DNA of 45,713 nt from Verrucomicrobiaceae bacterium (lineage in GTDB: Bacteria > Verrucomicrobiota > Verrucomicrobiia > Verrucomicrobiales > Verrucomicrobiaceae): contig CANETF010000015.1 of assembly GCA_947440575.1 (NCBI GenBank), positions 1 through 45,713 on the forward strand, in the 5' to 3' direction. The notes under the pieces are model-generated. The model was not told the origin of the DNA and searched no databases. It saw nothing but the letters and a program-made list of their open reading frames with translations. Made by a program: the position numbers and the translations under genes. The number at the start of each line of letters is the position of its first letter. The first letter of the stretch is position 1. Below are positions 32,555 through 41,790 of this stretch, in pieces.

Positions 32555-33871
32555 TTACCGACCCCGGGGCGGCCCACTTCTCCGGTCTTGCCCCTCAGAA
32601 CTCCGCCCGCCTCCCCCACCGCCGCCACCCTGGCCGCCACGACCGCGTCCACCACCACCACCACCACTCGGCCGCCGCGCCCTCGGATCCACATACCGCG
32701 GCTCCCTCTCAACAGGCCCGGGCATCGGCTTCCCATTGTAATCAAATCCTTCCGCCGTCTTCCGCACCAAACCACGTCCAATAAATCGCTCCAAACTTCG
32801 CAGCGCCCCGTGATCGTCCTCGCTCACAAAACTGATCGCATCCCCAATCGCCTGCGCCCGCCCCGTCCGCCCAATCCGGTGCACATAGTCCTCCGCGTGC
32901 ATCGGAAAATCAAAATTCACCACGTGTGAAATCCCATCCACATCGATCCCCCGCGCCGCAATGTCCGTCGCCACCAGCACCCGCACCGCCCCCGACTTGA
33001 AGTCCGCCAACGCTCGCAACCGCTGATTCTGCGACCGGTTCGCATGCAATGTCGCGCACTTCACCCCCGTCGTCTCCAGCTTCCGCGCAATCTTGTCCGC
33101 CCCGTGCTTCGTCCGCGAAAACACCAGCACCATGTTCAGTGTCTCATCCCCCAGCAAATGGCTCAGCAAATTCAACTTCAAATGCTTCGGCACCTCATAG
33201 ACCATCTGCGTCACCGTCTCCGCCGGGTTCGACCGCCGCCCAATCTGCACAATCTTCGGCGACCGCTGAAACGCATGCGTCAACTCCTCGATCTCTTTCG
33301 ACAACGTCGCCGAAAACAAAAGCGTCTGCCGCACCGTCGGCAGCGCCTTCACCACCCGCTTGATCGCCGGCAAAAAACCCATGTCCAGCATCCGGTCCGC
33401 CTCATCCAGCACCAAGTGCTTCAACTGCCGGAAGTCTCCAAACCCCTGTCCCATCAAATCCAGCAACCTCCCCGGCGTCGCGATCACAATATCCGCCCCC
33501 GCCCTCAGCGCCTCTTTCTGCGGCTTCTCTCCCACCCCACCAAAAATCCGCGCCACCCGCAGCGGCAAATGCTTGGCATACGCCGCCACATTCTCCTCAA
33601 TCTGCGCCACCAACTCCCGCGTCGGCGCCAGCACCAGCACCTTCGTCACCCGCCGCTGCCCCTCCCCACTCGGATTCGCCGCCAACTGCGACAAAATCGG
33701 CAGCGTAAAAGCCGCCGTCTTCCCCGTCCCCGTCTGCGCAATCCCAATCACATCCTGCCCTGCCACAATCGGCGGAATCGCCGCCGCCTGAATCGGCGTC
33801 GGTTCAGTATACCCCGCCTCCTGAATCGCTTGAAGAATGGGCAGTTGCAGTCCGAGGGTTTGAAAAGGCAT
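32555..33871 (-). CDS. rhlE: DEAD-box RNA helicase, RhlE type
   Basis: ATP-dependent RNA helicase of 438 residues. Motifs in order: Q motif GYTEPTPIQAAAIP, motif I AQTGTGKTAAF, Ia APTRELVAQ, Ib TPGRLLD, motif II DEADRMLDMGF, motif III SAT, then in the second RecA domain ATDIAARGIDVDG and HRIGRTGRA. The C-terminus (about 385–438) is rich in Gly and Arg (RRPSGGGGGGRGRGG), an unstructured RNA-binding tail found in RhlE-type enzymes that act in ribosome assembly and cold growth. Length and motif order are normal. It is divergent from the ATP-grasp fusion gene across about 200 bases. The RhlE subgroup is the likeliest of the DEAD-box paralogues. Confidence 0.93.
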   Translation of the reverse strand: MPFQTLGLQLPILQAIQEAGYTEPTPIQAAAIPPIVAGQDVIGIAQTGTGKTAAFTLPILSQLAANPSGEGQRRVTKVLVLAPTRELVAQIEENVAAYAKHLPLRVARIFGGVGEKPQKEALRAGADIVIATPGRLLDLMGQGFGDFRQLKHLVLDEADRMLDMGFLPAIKRVVKALPTVRQTLLFSATLSKEIEELTHAFQRSPKIVQIGRRSNPAETVTQMVYEVPKHLKLNLLSHLLGDETLNMVLVFSRTKHGADKIARKLETTGVKCATLHANRSQNQRLRALADFKSGAVRVLVATDIAARGIDVDGISHVVNFDFPMHAEDYVHRIGRTGRAQAIGDAISFVSEDDHGALRSLERFIGRGLVRKTAEGFDYNGKPMPGPVEREPRYVDPRARRPSGGGGGGRGRGGQGGGGGGGGRSSEGQDRRSGPPRGR

Positions 33872-34073
33872 CGCCGACCCTAGGCAGCCCCGTCAAACTA
33901 GCCAGCAATTTGTTGTCCCTCACCGCGCCCCAAACCCCTCCCACCACGTATCCCATGCTCAATCACGAATTTCCAATTGCCCCTTGGCATTGATCTTGAT
34001 ACCAGCATCATCTGGGACGAATTCAAGACTCGGGGCCGCCCGACCTCTCGTCTCTTGCTCCCTCCCAGGACTC

Positions 34074-36593
34074 ATGTCTCAATCCCAATCTCAGTCCCCA
34101 TCCCCGAGCCAGGGCTCCAGCCCGACCCTCGCGGTGAAAGGACCCTATCTCCCCACCCCGGGCGTCTTCGACGAAATGATGTTCCCGGACGGCACCGTGC
34201 GCCCCCACTGGCGCACCTTCGCCAGCTTCCTCGAGCAGTGCTCCCCCTCCGACCTCACCAGCCGCGCCGACACCATCCAGCGCCTCCTCTACGACCACGG
34301 CGTCACCTACAACGTCTTCGACGACACCCTCGGCACCAGCCGCCCCTGGATGCTCGACGTCCTCCCCTTCCTCGTCTCCAACGCCGATTTCCAGACCGTC
34401 TCCACTGCCCTCTCCCAGCGCATTCGCGTCCTCGAAGCCGTCCTTCAGGACATCTACGGCCCCCAGCGACTCATCAAAGAAAACCTCCTCCCGCCCCAGC
34501 TCGTCTACTCCAACCCCGGCTTCCTCCGCCCCGTCTGCGGCGTCAATCCCCCCGGTGGTCGCTTCCTCAACGTCTACGGCTGCGACCTCGTCCGCAATCC
34601 CGCCGGCGCCTGGATCGTCCTCGCCGACCGCACCCAAAGCCCCGCTTCCCACGGCTACACCCTCGAAAATCGCACCATCCTCGGCCAGGTCTTCCAGGAG
34701 GAATTCCACACCTCTCATGTCCGCCGCATCACCGACTACTTCGACCTCATGAGGGAAACCCTCCGCGGCCTCTCCCCCCTCGCTCGCCGCGGTGACGCCG
34801 GCATCCTCATGCTCACCCCGGGCCCCCGCTACGAAACCTACTTCGAGCACGCCTTCAAAGCCCGCCACCTCGGCTTCCCCCTTGTCGAATGCGCCGACCT
34901 CACCGTCCGTGATCGCCGCCTCTGGCTCAAAACCCTCGAAGGCCTCAAACGCGTCGACGTCATCCTCCGCCACATCGACGACATCGACTCTGACCCCCTC
35001 GAAATGAGGGGCGACCGCGAACTCGGCATCCCCGGCCTCACCGAAGCCTGGCGCTCCGGCAGCGTCGCCCTCGTCAACGGCCTCGGCACCAGCCTCGTCG
35101 AAACCCCCGCACTGAACCCCTTCCTCCCCGGCATCTGCCGCAAACTCCTCGGCGAAAACCTCCTCATCGGCTCCGTCCCCACCTGGTGGTGCGGCCAGCA
35201 GCGCGAACTCCAACGCGTCCTCGACGCCCCCACCCGCTGGGTCCTCAAACCCGCCTTCGCCCGTGGCGCTCGCGACCCCATCTTCCTCGACCACCTCAGC
35301 CGCGCCGAACTCGCCCAGATGCTCGACCGCCTCCGCGCCGCCCCCCAGGACTGGATCGCCCAGGAGCGCCTCACCCTCTCCACCGCCCCCACCCTTTCCC
35401 AAGGCAAAGTCCAGCCCCGCTCCCTCGTCTGGCGCTCCCTGGGCCTCGCCGTCAGCAACAACCAATACAACTTCCTCCCCGGCGGCCTCTCCCGCGTCAG
35501 CCCCGAACCCGATCGCTGGGTCGTCACCATGCGCTCCGGCGGCATCAGCAAAGACACCTGGGTCGTCTCACCCGACCCCCTCCAATCCCCTCCTCCTCCC
35601 GCACCCGCGCCCGCCATCATCCGCCCCGCACGCCCCCCCAGCGGCGTCCCCAGCCGCGCCGCCGACCACCTCTTCTGGCTCGGCCGCTACGCCGAACGCC
35701 TCGAACAAACCGTCCGCCTCCTCCGCGCCTCCCTCAACCGCGTCATGGGCGAACGCTCCGACGTCCAAACCCGCGAAGACTCCGCCTGCCTCGCCCTCCT
35801 CACCTCCACCAAACTCATCCCCCCCACCGCCACCCGCCTCCTCGACCACCTCCCCGACCTCATGCGGGACTCCTCCCGCCCCGGCAGCCTCCCCGACCTC
35901 CTCTCCCGCATCCGCTTCAACGCCGCCTCCGCCCGCGATCGACTCTCAGACGACACCTGGCGCCTCATCCACCGCATGGAGCGCGACGCCCGCCTCCCCG
36001 CCGGCGCCTTCCTCTCCACCAACGCCCACGCCACCCTCGACACCCTCATCCTCGACCTCGCCGCCTTCGGCGGCATGCACCTCGAAAACGTCACCCGCGG
36101 CCACGGCTGGCGCTTCCTCGAACTTGGTCGCCGCCTCGAACGTGCCTCCCACTGCGCCGCCCTCCTCAGCTCCGCCGTCACCATCGGCGCCCGAGACGAC
36201 TCCGTCCTCCCCCCTCTCCTCGAAATCTTCGACAGCACCATGACCTATCGGCGATTCCACTTCGCCCGCCCCGCCCTCGCCCCCGCCATCCACCTCCTCC
36301 TGATGGAAGAAACCAACCCCCGCTCCATCGGCTACCAACTCAAAAAACTCGGCCAACTTGTCCGTCACTTGCCCGAAGATCGCAACATGGACTCCACCGG
36401 CGCCGAACGCAGCATCACCGACGATCTCCACTCCCATCTCCTCGCCTTCCCCCTCTCCAAACTCGCCGAGCAACCCCAACTCCTGCTCGAAAATCACACC
36501 CGCCTCTGCGAAACCCTCGACAAAGGCCTCGACTCCCTCTCCGACACCGTCACCGAGCGCTTCTTCAGCCACGCCACCCGCAGCATCCGCTAA
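34074..36593 (+). CDS. Circularly permuted ATP-grasp fused to an alpha-E domain
   Basis: An 839-residue fusion. Residues about 20–500 form a circularly permuted ATP-grasp module (DUF404/DUF407 type), seen as YDDHGVTYN-like LLYDHGVTYNVFDD, LVYSNPGFLRPVCG, VLADRTQSPASHGYTLENR and RGDRELGIPGLTEAWRSG. After a Pro-rich linker (about 505–525), an alpha-E/DUF403 domain follows (about 526–835), with ADHLFWLGRYAERLEQTVRLLR. The two are usually separate neighbouring genes accompanied by a transglutaminase-like gene, which here lies two genes downstream (38627–39511). The set is predicted to make a peptide-like or cross-linked product. The ATG at 34074 precedes a Ser/Gln/Pro-rich tail; a longer frame upstream has no support. 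Product unknown. Confidence 0.88.
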   Translation: MSQSQSQSPSPSQGSSPTLAVKGPYLPTPGVFDEMMFPDGTVRPHWRTFASFLEQCSPSDLTSRADTIQRLLYDHGVTYNVFDDTLGTSRPWMLDVLPFLVSNADFQTVSTALSQRIRVLEAVLQDIYGPQRLIKENLLPPQLVYSNPGFLRPVCGVNPPGGRFLNVYGCDLVRNPAGAWIVLADRTQSPASHGYTLENRTILGQVFQEEFHTSHVRRITDYFDLMRETLRGLSPLARRGDAGILMLTPGPRYETYFEHAFKARHLGFPLVECADLTVRDRRLWLKTLEGLKRVDVILRHIDDIDSDPLEMRGDRELGIPGLTEAWRSGSVALVNGLGTSLVETPALNPFLPGICRKLLGENLLIGSVPTWWCGQQRELQRVLDAPTRWVLKPAFARGARDPIFLDHLSRAELAQMLDRLRAAPQDWIAQERLTLSTAPTLSQGKVQPRSLVWRSLGLAVSNNQYNFLPGGLSRVSPEPDRWVVTMRSGGISKDTWVVSPDPLQSPPPPAPAPAIIRPARPPSGVPSRAADHLFWLGRYAERLEQTVRLLRASLNRVMGERSDVQTREDSACLALLTSTKLIPPTATRLLDHLPDLMRDSSRPGSLPDLLSRIRFNAASARDRLSDDTWRLIHRMERDARLPAGAFLSTNAHATLDTLILDLAAFGGMHLENVTRGHGWRFLELGRRLERASHCAALLSSAVTIGARDDSVLPPLLEIFDSTMTYRRFHFARPALAPAIHLLLMEETNPRSIGYQLKKLGQLVRHLPEDRNMDSTGAERSITDDLHSHLLAFPLSKLAEQPQLLLENHTRLCETLDKGLDSLSDTVTERFFSHATRSIR

Positions 36594-36736
36594 ACGCCTC
36601 CTCTCTGCCCAACATCGTCATCGATTCCCCTCAAGGCAGCGACTCGCACTTTACCTCCCGCCAACTTCTGTAAGAATGGCCCGACTGCCGACTCCTCGGC
36701 ACTTCTCACGATCTGTACTTTACCATCCATTCATCC

Positions 36737-37966
36737 ATGAAGCTCCCTGTTGCCTCCTGCCTGACCCTGTTATTCACCTCTGCCAGCATCGCTCAATCCC
36801 TGCCCGATTTTGAACTTTCAGGGCCAGTGCAGGCTGCCTCATACGTCCCCCAACCCCTGATGTCGGGCCCCTCCTATGATGTCCAGTCTCTCGCCTACGC
36901 CGACGGACTCCAAATCAGCTACCGCCTTCAAACCTCGGACGACGTCGAAACAGTCATCGGCACCCAGTCTCTCGCCGCCCGCATTCGTGAGATCAACGCC
37001 ATCTTCCAGCTTCGCCAAATGAACAAGTCGGAGGAGTTCACCAAGGCCCTTCGTAAAGCCGGGGAAGAAAAGCTCGATAGTGTCGTCGGACTCGTCAAAG
37101 ACCCCGTCAACACCGTCAAACGAATCCCTCAAGGCGCTTCCCGCTTCTTCGGACGCATCTCCAACGCCGTTCAAAACGCCGGACAAAATCAGGGCGATAA
37201 CGGTGCCAAACTTCAATCCATCCTTGGAGTCACCCGAAAAAAAGCAGAACTCGCCATCCGCCTCGGCGTCAGCCCCTACACCACCGATGCCATCCTGCAA
37301 AACGAACTCCAACTCGCCGCTCGAGCCATGGCTGGCGGAGCTCTGGTCGTCAACCTGGCCGGCACCGCCATCGACGGAGGGGCTGGCGCAGCGCTCCAGG
37401 TCATCGGCATCAATCAAACCCTCCAACGTGCCCTCGTCGAGTCCACCCCGGAAGAACTTCAAATCCAAAACCGCACCGAACTCGCTTCCCTCAAAGTGTC
37501 CCCCGAAGACATCAACGCTTTGCTGAACAACCCTTGGTTCTCGCCCTGGCAGGAAACCCTCCTCACCCACAGCCTCAAGGACATCCGCATCAACCCCTCC
37601 TTCCTTGTCAATCAAGCCGCTCAATCCCAGACCGAGCACGACGCACGCTACTTCGTTCAACTGGCCCTCCTCTACAAAAAGTACCACCAAGACACCAATC
37701 CCCTCGTCGCCTTCCGCAAGGACCACGGCATCCTCTGCGCCCTCGACTCCAAAGGCACTCTCGTGATTGCCGTCGCCGCCGATCTCATCCAATGGTCCGC
37801 CACCGTCAAATCCCGCGCCGACGAATTCATTGCCCTCATCTCCCCCGATGGCCCCGTCCGTTCGATCAGCCTCATCACCGATGGCGCCATCTCCCCCATC
37901 GCCTCCTCCGCCCTCACCCAACTCAACATCGCCAATCTCCCGTCTTTTCTGGGTCCGGTCCACTAA
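36737..37966 (+). CDS. Secreted protein of unknown function
   Basis: I do not recognise this 409-residue protein. A signal peptide (1–19, ending SIAQ) precedes a beta-rich start (YDVQSLAYADGLQISYRLQ). A charged helical stretch (about 80–150, with EEFTKALRKAGEEKLDSVVG) and KRIPQGASRFFGRISNAVQ follow. RLGVSPYTTDAILQNELQLA and a small-residue hydrophobic helix AMAGGALVVNLAG come next, which could insert in a membrane. The C-terminal third is mixed alpha/beta. It lies between the ATP-grasp/alpha-E fusion and an EF-hand lipoprotein, and so within a locus normally encoding a predicted peptide-synthesis and cross-linking system; that may be coincidence. Confidence 0.8.
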   Translation: MKLPVASCLTLLFTSASIAQSLPDFELSGPVQAASYVPQPLMSGPSYDVQSLAYADGLQISYRLQTSDDVETVIGTQSLAARIREINAIFQLRQMNKSEEFTKALRKAGEEKLDSVVGLVKDPVNTVKRIPQGASRFFGRISNAVQNAGQNQGDNGAKLQSILGVTRKKAELAIRLGVSPYTTDAILQNELQLAARAMAGGALVVNLAGTAIDGGAGAALQVIGINQTLQRALVESTPEELQIQNRTELASLKVSPEDINALLNNPWFSPWQETLLTHSLKDIRINPSFLVNQAAQSQTEHDARYFVQLALLYKKYHQDTNPLVAFRKDHGILCALDSKGTLVIAVAADLIQWSATVKSRADEFIALISPDGPVRSISLITDGAISPIASSALTQLNIANLPSFLGPVH

Positions 37967-38070
37967 GCCCTCACAACCCTTGCCGCATCCCCAACTCTGC
38001 CTTGAATTCCATGGCTCCACCACTACCCTGCACCCGCATTCCGTCTAAAACATCACACCTCTCCGAAACC

Positions 38071-38502
38071 ATGCACCGCCTCGCCCTCCTCCTCGCCCCG
38101 ATCGTCCTCCTCAGCGCCTGCCAGTCCACCCCCTCCATTGAAGAAGACTCCTTCGAAGCCCGCTTCGCCAAGGCCGATCTCAACAAAGACGGCAAACTCT
38201 CCCGTGAAGAAGTCAGTGACTTCGTCGTCCACAACATCTTCGACGCCCGCGACGCCAACAAAGACGGCAAACTCTCCCCCACCGAATGGTGGCCCGACAA
38301 CGACGCCGAACAGCGCGCCATGTTCAACAAACGCGACACCAACAAAGACGGCTTCGTCTCCCTCGCAGAAGCCCTCGCCTGGGGTCGCGCCAACAAAGGC
38401 TGGGGTGACATCATGAAGGAAGCGGACACCAACGGTGACGGCTTCATCTCCCCCGCCGAAGCCAAAGCCTACATCGCCTCCAAAGAAGGCCCTGTTCGCT
38501 AA
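38071..38502 (+). CDS. EF-hand lipoprotein, copy 2
   Basis: Predicted lipoprotein of 143 residues: a signal peptide with lipobox LLSAC (Cys17) and four EF-hand loops, DLNKDGKLSREE, DANKDGKLSPTE, DTNKDGFVSLAE and DTNGDGFISPAE. Calcium binding at the envelope is expected. It is a paralogue of the lipoprotein at 18666–19094, with similar length and layout but different spacing between the second and third loops (an inserted WWPDNDAEQRAMF). I chose the ATG at 38071, where the signal begins. It is followed by a strong 12-bp hairpin before the transglutaminase gene. Confidence 0.9.
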   Translation: MHRLALLLAPIVLLSACQSTPSIEEDSFEARFAKADLNKDGKLSREEVSDFVVHNIFDARDANKDGKLSPTEWWPDNDAEQRAMFNKRDTNKDGFVSLAEALAWGRANKGWGDIMKEADTNGDGFISPAEAKAYIASKEGPVR

Positions 38503-38540
38503 CTCCGTTCGCCCTCACCACCTCTTTCACAGACCCTAAA

Positions 38541-38578
38541 GGTCATGCCAAGCCCGGCCCGCCAGCCTTGGCATGACC
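38541..38578. promoter_or_regulatory. Perfect 12-bp hairpin before the transglutaminase gene
   Basis: Arms GGTCATGCCAAG (38541–38552) and CTTGGCATGACC (38567–38578) with a GC-rich 14-base loop. It could end the EF-hand transcript, although no T-run follows on the plus strand, or modulate the next gene. An ATG inside the right arm (38573) is in frame with the transglutaminase, but I do not take it as its start. Confidence 0.5.
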
Positions 38579-38626
38579 CCTGCTCACTGCTACTCTGGCG
38601 CTCCCACGCACCACCCCCATCCGACC

Positions 38627-39511
38627 GTGCGCTACCGCATCATCCATCGCACCACGTACACCTACGAGAGCCCCGTCACCGTCTGCCATTACCTGGCACG
38701 CCTGGCCCCCAGAGCCCTCCCCGGCCAGGAGTGCCCCTGGCATGAGATCCACATCCGCCCCGAACCCGTCGAACGCGCCACGCGCATGGACTACTTCGGC
38801 AACACCACTCTCTACTTCGAAATCGCCGGCGCCCACTCCAAACTGGAAGTCATCTCCCGCAGCCTCGTCGAAGTCAATAATCCCGACCCCGTCGACCCCC
38901 TCCGCACCCCCACCTGGGAAAGCCTGCGCGACTCCTGCGCCACCTCGCTCAAACAAAGCATCTACTCCGCCTCCGAACTCACCTACCCCTCCTCCCTCGT
39001 CCCCACCGGCCCCGCCTTCGCCGACTACGCCCGCCCCTCCTTCCCCGCCGGTCGCCCCATCCTCGACGGCGTCTCCGACCTCAACCGCCGCATCAATCAC
39101 GACTTCCTCTTCGATCCAAAAGCCACCGACATCGCTACCCCCGTCACCAAAGTCCTCGAACAACGTCGCGGCGTCTGCCAGGACTTCGCCCAGGTCATGA
39201 TCGCCTGCCTGCGCTCCCTCGGCCTCCCCGCCCGCTACGTCAGCGGCTACCTCGAAACCCGCCCCCCGCCCGGCCAGGAACGCCTCATCGGCGCCGACGC
39301 CTCCCACGCCTGGGTCTCCGTCTTCTGCGGTGAGCAATTCGGCTGGATCGACGCCGATCCCACCAACAACGTCCTCCCCAGCGACCGCTACGTCACCGTC
39401 GCCTGGGGCCGCGATTTCGCCGACGTCAGCCCCCTCCGCGGCGTCACCATCGGCTCCGGCGAACAATCCCTCCAAGTCGCCGTCGACGTCCTCCCCGAAG
39501 GCAGCGATTAG
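38627..39511 (+). CDS. Transglutaminase-like cysteine protease family protein
   Basis: A 294-residue transglutaminase-fold protein. It has an N-terminal bacterial transglutaminase-associated beta domain (RYRIIHRTTYTYESPV) and the catalytic domain with Cys184 (RRGVCQDFAQ), His227 (GADASHAWVSV) and Asp242 (GWIDADPTNN). I start it at the GTG 38627, so the product begins MRYRIIHRTTY as homologues do; an ATG at 38573 would begin inside a perfect hairpin and add an unrelated stretch. There is no signal peptide. These proteins are the usual partner of ATP-grasp/alpha-E genes, here just upstream, and probably act with them in forming or cutting an amide-linked product. Confidence 0.88.
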   Translation: MRYRIIHRTTYTYESPVTVCHYLARLAPRALPGQECPWHEIHIRPEPVERATRMDYFGNTTLYFEIAGAHSKLEVISRSLVEVNNPDPVDPLRTPTWESLRDSCATSLKQSIYSASELTYPSSLVPTGPAFADYARPSFPAGRPILDGVSDLNRRINHDFLFDPKATDIATPVTKVLEQRRGVCQDFAQVMIACLRSLGLPARYVSGYLETRPPPGQERLIGADASHAWVSVFCGEQFGWIDADPTNNVLPSDRYVTVAWGRDFADVSPLRGVTIGSGEQSLQVAVDVLPEGSD

Positions 39512-39554
39512 AAAGTCTCGTTGGGACTAAAAATCGGTGGAACTGTATTTGCGA

Positions 39555-40790
39555 CTAAAGCAACTCCGGCTTCTGCAGCAACTCCGCCACCCGCGCCAGC
39601 AACCGCCCCGCTCCCCCGCCATCCAGCACCCGGTGATCAAAACTCAACGTCAACTCCGCCTCCACCATCGGCACAAACTGCTTCACCTCATCACTCCAAA
39701 AAGGCGACTTCCGCCCCGCTCCCAATCCCAACACCAAGTTTTGCTCCGGCAACGGAATCGGCGTCGCCCACACAATCCCAAACGTCCCAAAATTCGTCAC
39801 CGTCGCAATCCCAGGCCGACTCGAATCCGCCGATAACCTCCGCGTCCTGGCCTGCTCCACCAGCTTGTTGTAATTCGCCACCATTTGCGACAGCGGCGTC
39901 TTGTCCACCTCCCGCAGCACCGGCACCAAAACCCCGTCATCCACCTCCACCGCAAACCCAATGTCAATCGCCCGCGGATGCACAATCCGGCTCCCAATCA
40001 ACCGACCCGCCACCGCCGTGTTCTCTGCCAACGCCAGCGCCAGCGCCCGAATGGCATACAACGCCGGACCCGGCTTCGGATTCGTCGCCTTCCGGTGCGC
40101 CAGCAGCGCATCCATGATCACAGGACTCCCCACCGTCGCCAACGGCCGCGTCCAACTCCGCCGCATCGAATCCGCCACCGCAATCCGCATCGGCGACGCC
40201 GGCGTCATCCGATGTTGCTCGATGCCCCGCAGGAAAATCTCAAAATCCTCCACCGTCACCCGCCCACCCGCACCCGTCCCAGCCACTCCCGCCAAATCCG
40301 AAGCGTTCAATCCCAACTCCAACATCCGCGCCCGCAACCTCGGCGAAATATAAGACGCCCCTGTCGCACCCGCCGGCACCGGCAATCCTCCCACCACCGG
40401 TTCCACCGTCGGTTGCCGATCTAAAATCGCATCTTCCTCGTTGAACTGAAAATGCACCACATCCCCCGAACTGATCGTGTCCGAACTCGCCGGCACATTC
40501 GTCAGCGGCGGCATGTCATCGCGAAATCCCATCGCATTCGCATCCTCCTCAGACACCTCCAGCGACCCCAAACACGCCCCCACCGCATAGCTCGAATTCA
40601 CCTGGCAAATCAACTGACTCACCACCCCCGCGCACGGCGCTCCCACCGTCATCGTCGCTTTGTTCGTCTCCACCTCAAACAAATCCGCACCCGCCTCCAT
40701 CGACTGTCCAGGTTCAATCAAAATGCGCACCACAGTCGCCTCGGCAATCGACTCGCCAAGTTGGGGCATCAGTATCGGAATAGTGGGCAT
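39555..40790 (-). CDS. 2-oxoacid dehydrogenase E2 (dihydrolipoyl acyltransferase)
   Basis: Core acyltransferase of a pyruvate- or branched-chain-type dehydrogenase complex, 411 residues. The N-terminal lipoyl domain (1–80) carries the lipoylation Lys in EVETNKATMTV. A peripheral subunit-binding domain follows (about 147–186, ISPRLRARMLELGLNASDL, then GRVTVEDF). The catalytic domain (about 195–410) ends with the active-site motif SFDHRVLDGGGAGRLL. It has only one lipoyl domain. It is the third gene of the operon E1-alpha, E1-beta, E2, 34 bases after E1-beta. No E3 (lipoamide dehydrogenase) gene is seen here, so E3 must be supplied from elsewhere. Confidence 0.93.
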   Translation of the reverse strand: MPTIPILMPQLGESIAEATVVRILIEPGQSMEAGADLFEVETNKATMTVGAPCAGVVSQLICQVNSSYAVGACLGSLEVSEEDANAMGFRDDMPPLTNVPASSDTISSGDVVHFQFNEEDAILDRQPTVEPVVGGLPVPAGATGASYISPRLRARMLELGLNASDLAGVAGTGAGGRVTVEDFEIFLRGIEQHRMTPASPMRIAVADSMRRSWTRPLATVGSPVIMDALLAHRKATNPKPGPALYAIRALALALAENTAVAGRLIGSRIVHPRAIDIGFAVEVDDGVLVPVLREVDKTPLSQMVANYNKLVEQARTRRLSADSSRPGIATVTNFGTFGIVWATPIPLPEQNLVLGLGAGRKSPFWSDEVKQFVPMVEAELTLSFDHRVLDGGGAGRLLARVAELLQKPELL

Positions 40791-40824
40791 GAGAGCAAAG
40801 TGGTCCAGTCACGTCAGGCGATTG

Positions 40825-41790
40825 TCAATACCGCAACAAACGACGCACGGCATCAGAGATGGTTGTCACCGTCGGCCGGTGGGATTTCCAAAGATTGGGA
40901 TGATACGGGATCGGCGTGTCCTTCGAGTTCAGTCGCATCGGCGGCGCATCCAGCAAATGAAACGCCTCCGCTGAAACCCGCGCCACAATCTCCGCCGTCA
41001 CCCCTCCCCAGGGAAACGACTCTCCCACCGCCAAAAGCCTCCCCGTCCGCGCCACCGACGCCAAAATCGTATCCGTGTCCATCGGCTTCACACTCCGCAA
41101 ATCCACCACCTCAATCTGATACCCATCCAATTGTAGTTCCTCCGCCGACTTCAACGCTTCATGCAGCATCGCACTGTAAGTCACCACCGTCGCATGCCTT
41201 CCCGGCCTCGCAATCCTCGCCTTCCCAATCGGCAACGAACGCTCCCCCAGCGAGTCCGCCTTCAGGTGATAATACAAAAACTTGTGCTCGCAGAACATCA
41301 CCGGATCGTTCAGTTCCACACTGTCCAGCAGCATCCAATAGGCATCTTCCACCGTCGCCGGCGTCACAATCACCAGCCCCGGATAGTGCGCATAAATCGA
41401 CTCCATCGACTGACTGTGAAACGGTCCGCTCCCCGGCGTGCCTCCTGACGGCAACCGAATCGTAATCGGACACGGCACATCCGTCCGCCAATACTGCGTC
41501 CCCGCCTGATTCACGATCTGGTTGAACCCCACCGACGAAAAATCCGCAAACTGCATCTCCAAAATCGGCCTCGCTCCCTCGATTGCCGCCCCCACTGCCA
41601 ACCCCACCATCGCATCCTCACTGATCGGCGCATCAAACACCCGCCCGGGAAACTCCCTCGCCAATCCCTTGGTCGCCTTAAACGCCCCGCCAAACGCACC
41701 AATGTCCTGCCCATACAGAAACACATCCGGATTCTGCCTCAACGCCTCATACTGCGCCTCTCGGATCGCCTCAAGATAAGTCAGACTCAT
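40825..41790 (-). CDS. 2-oxoacid dehydrogenase E1, beta subunit
   Basis: Beta subunit of the thiamine-diphosphate E1 decarboxylase, 321 residues. Recognisable blocks are TYLEAIREAQYEALRQNPDV, FLYGQDIGAFGGAF, the ISEDAMVGLAVGAAIEGARP segment with the conserved Glu that protonates ThDP, IRLPSGGTPGSGPFHSQSME, VVDLRSVKPMDTDTI and the C-terminal ERSLPIGKARIARPG area. Its start codon directly abuts the stop codon of the alpha subunit, a translational coupling usual for heterotetrameric E1. The subunit set is alpha2beta2, as in acetoin, branched-chain and Gram-positive-type pyruvate complexes; exact substrate undetermined. Confidence 0.93.
   Translation of the reverse strand: MSLTYLEAIREAQYEALRQNPDVFLYGQDIGAFGGAFKATKGLAREFPGRVFDAPISEDAMVGLAVGAAIEGARPILEMQFADFSSVGFNQIVNQAGTQYWRTDVPCPITIRLPSGGTPGSGPFHSQSMESIYAHYPGLVIVTPATVEDAYWMLLDSVELNDPVMFCEHKFLYYHLKADSLGERSLPIGKARIARPGRHATVVTYSAMLHEALKSAEELQLDGYQIEVVDLRSVKPMDTDTILASVARTGRLLAVGESFPWGGVTAEIVARVSAEAFHLLDAPPMRLNSKDTPIPYHPNLWKSHRPTVTTISDAVRRLLRY

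Noticed and set aside
34023-35465. 480-codon minus-strand open frame opposite the ATP-grasp fusion
   Set aside because: Low-complexity acidic Gly/Val/Asp composition and no domain; an antisense shadow.
35186-36673. 495-codon Pro/Arg/His-rich plus-strand frame
   Set aside because: A frame-shifted shadow of the ATP-grasp/alpha-E gene, made almost only of Pro, Arg and His.
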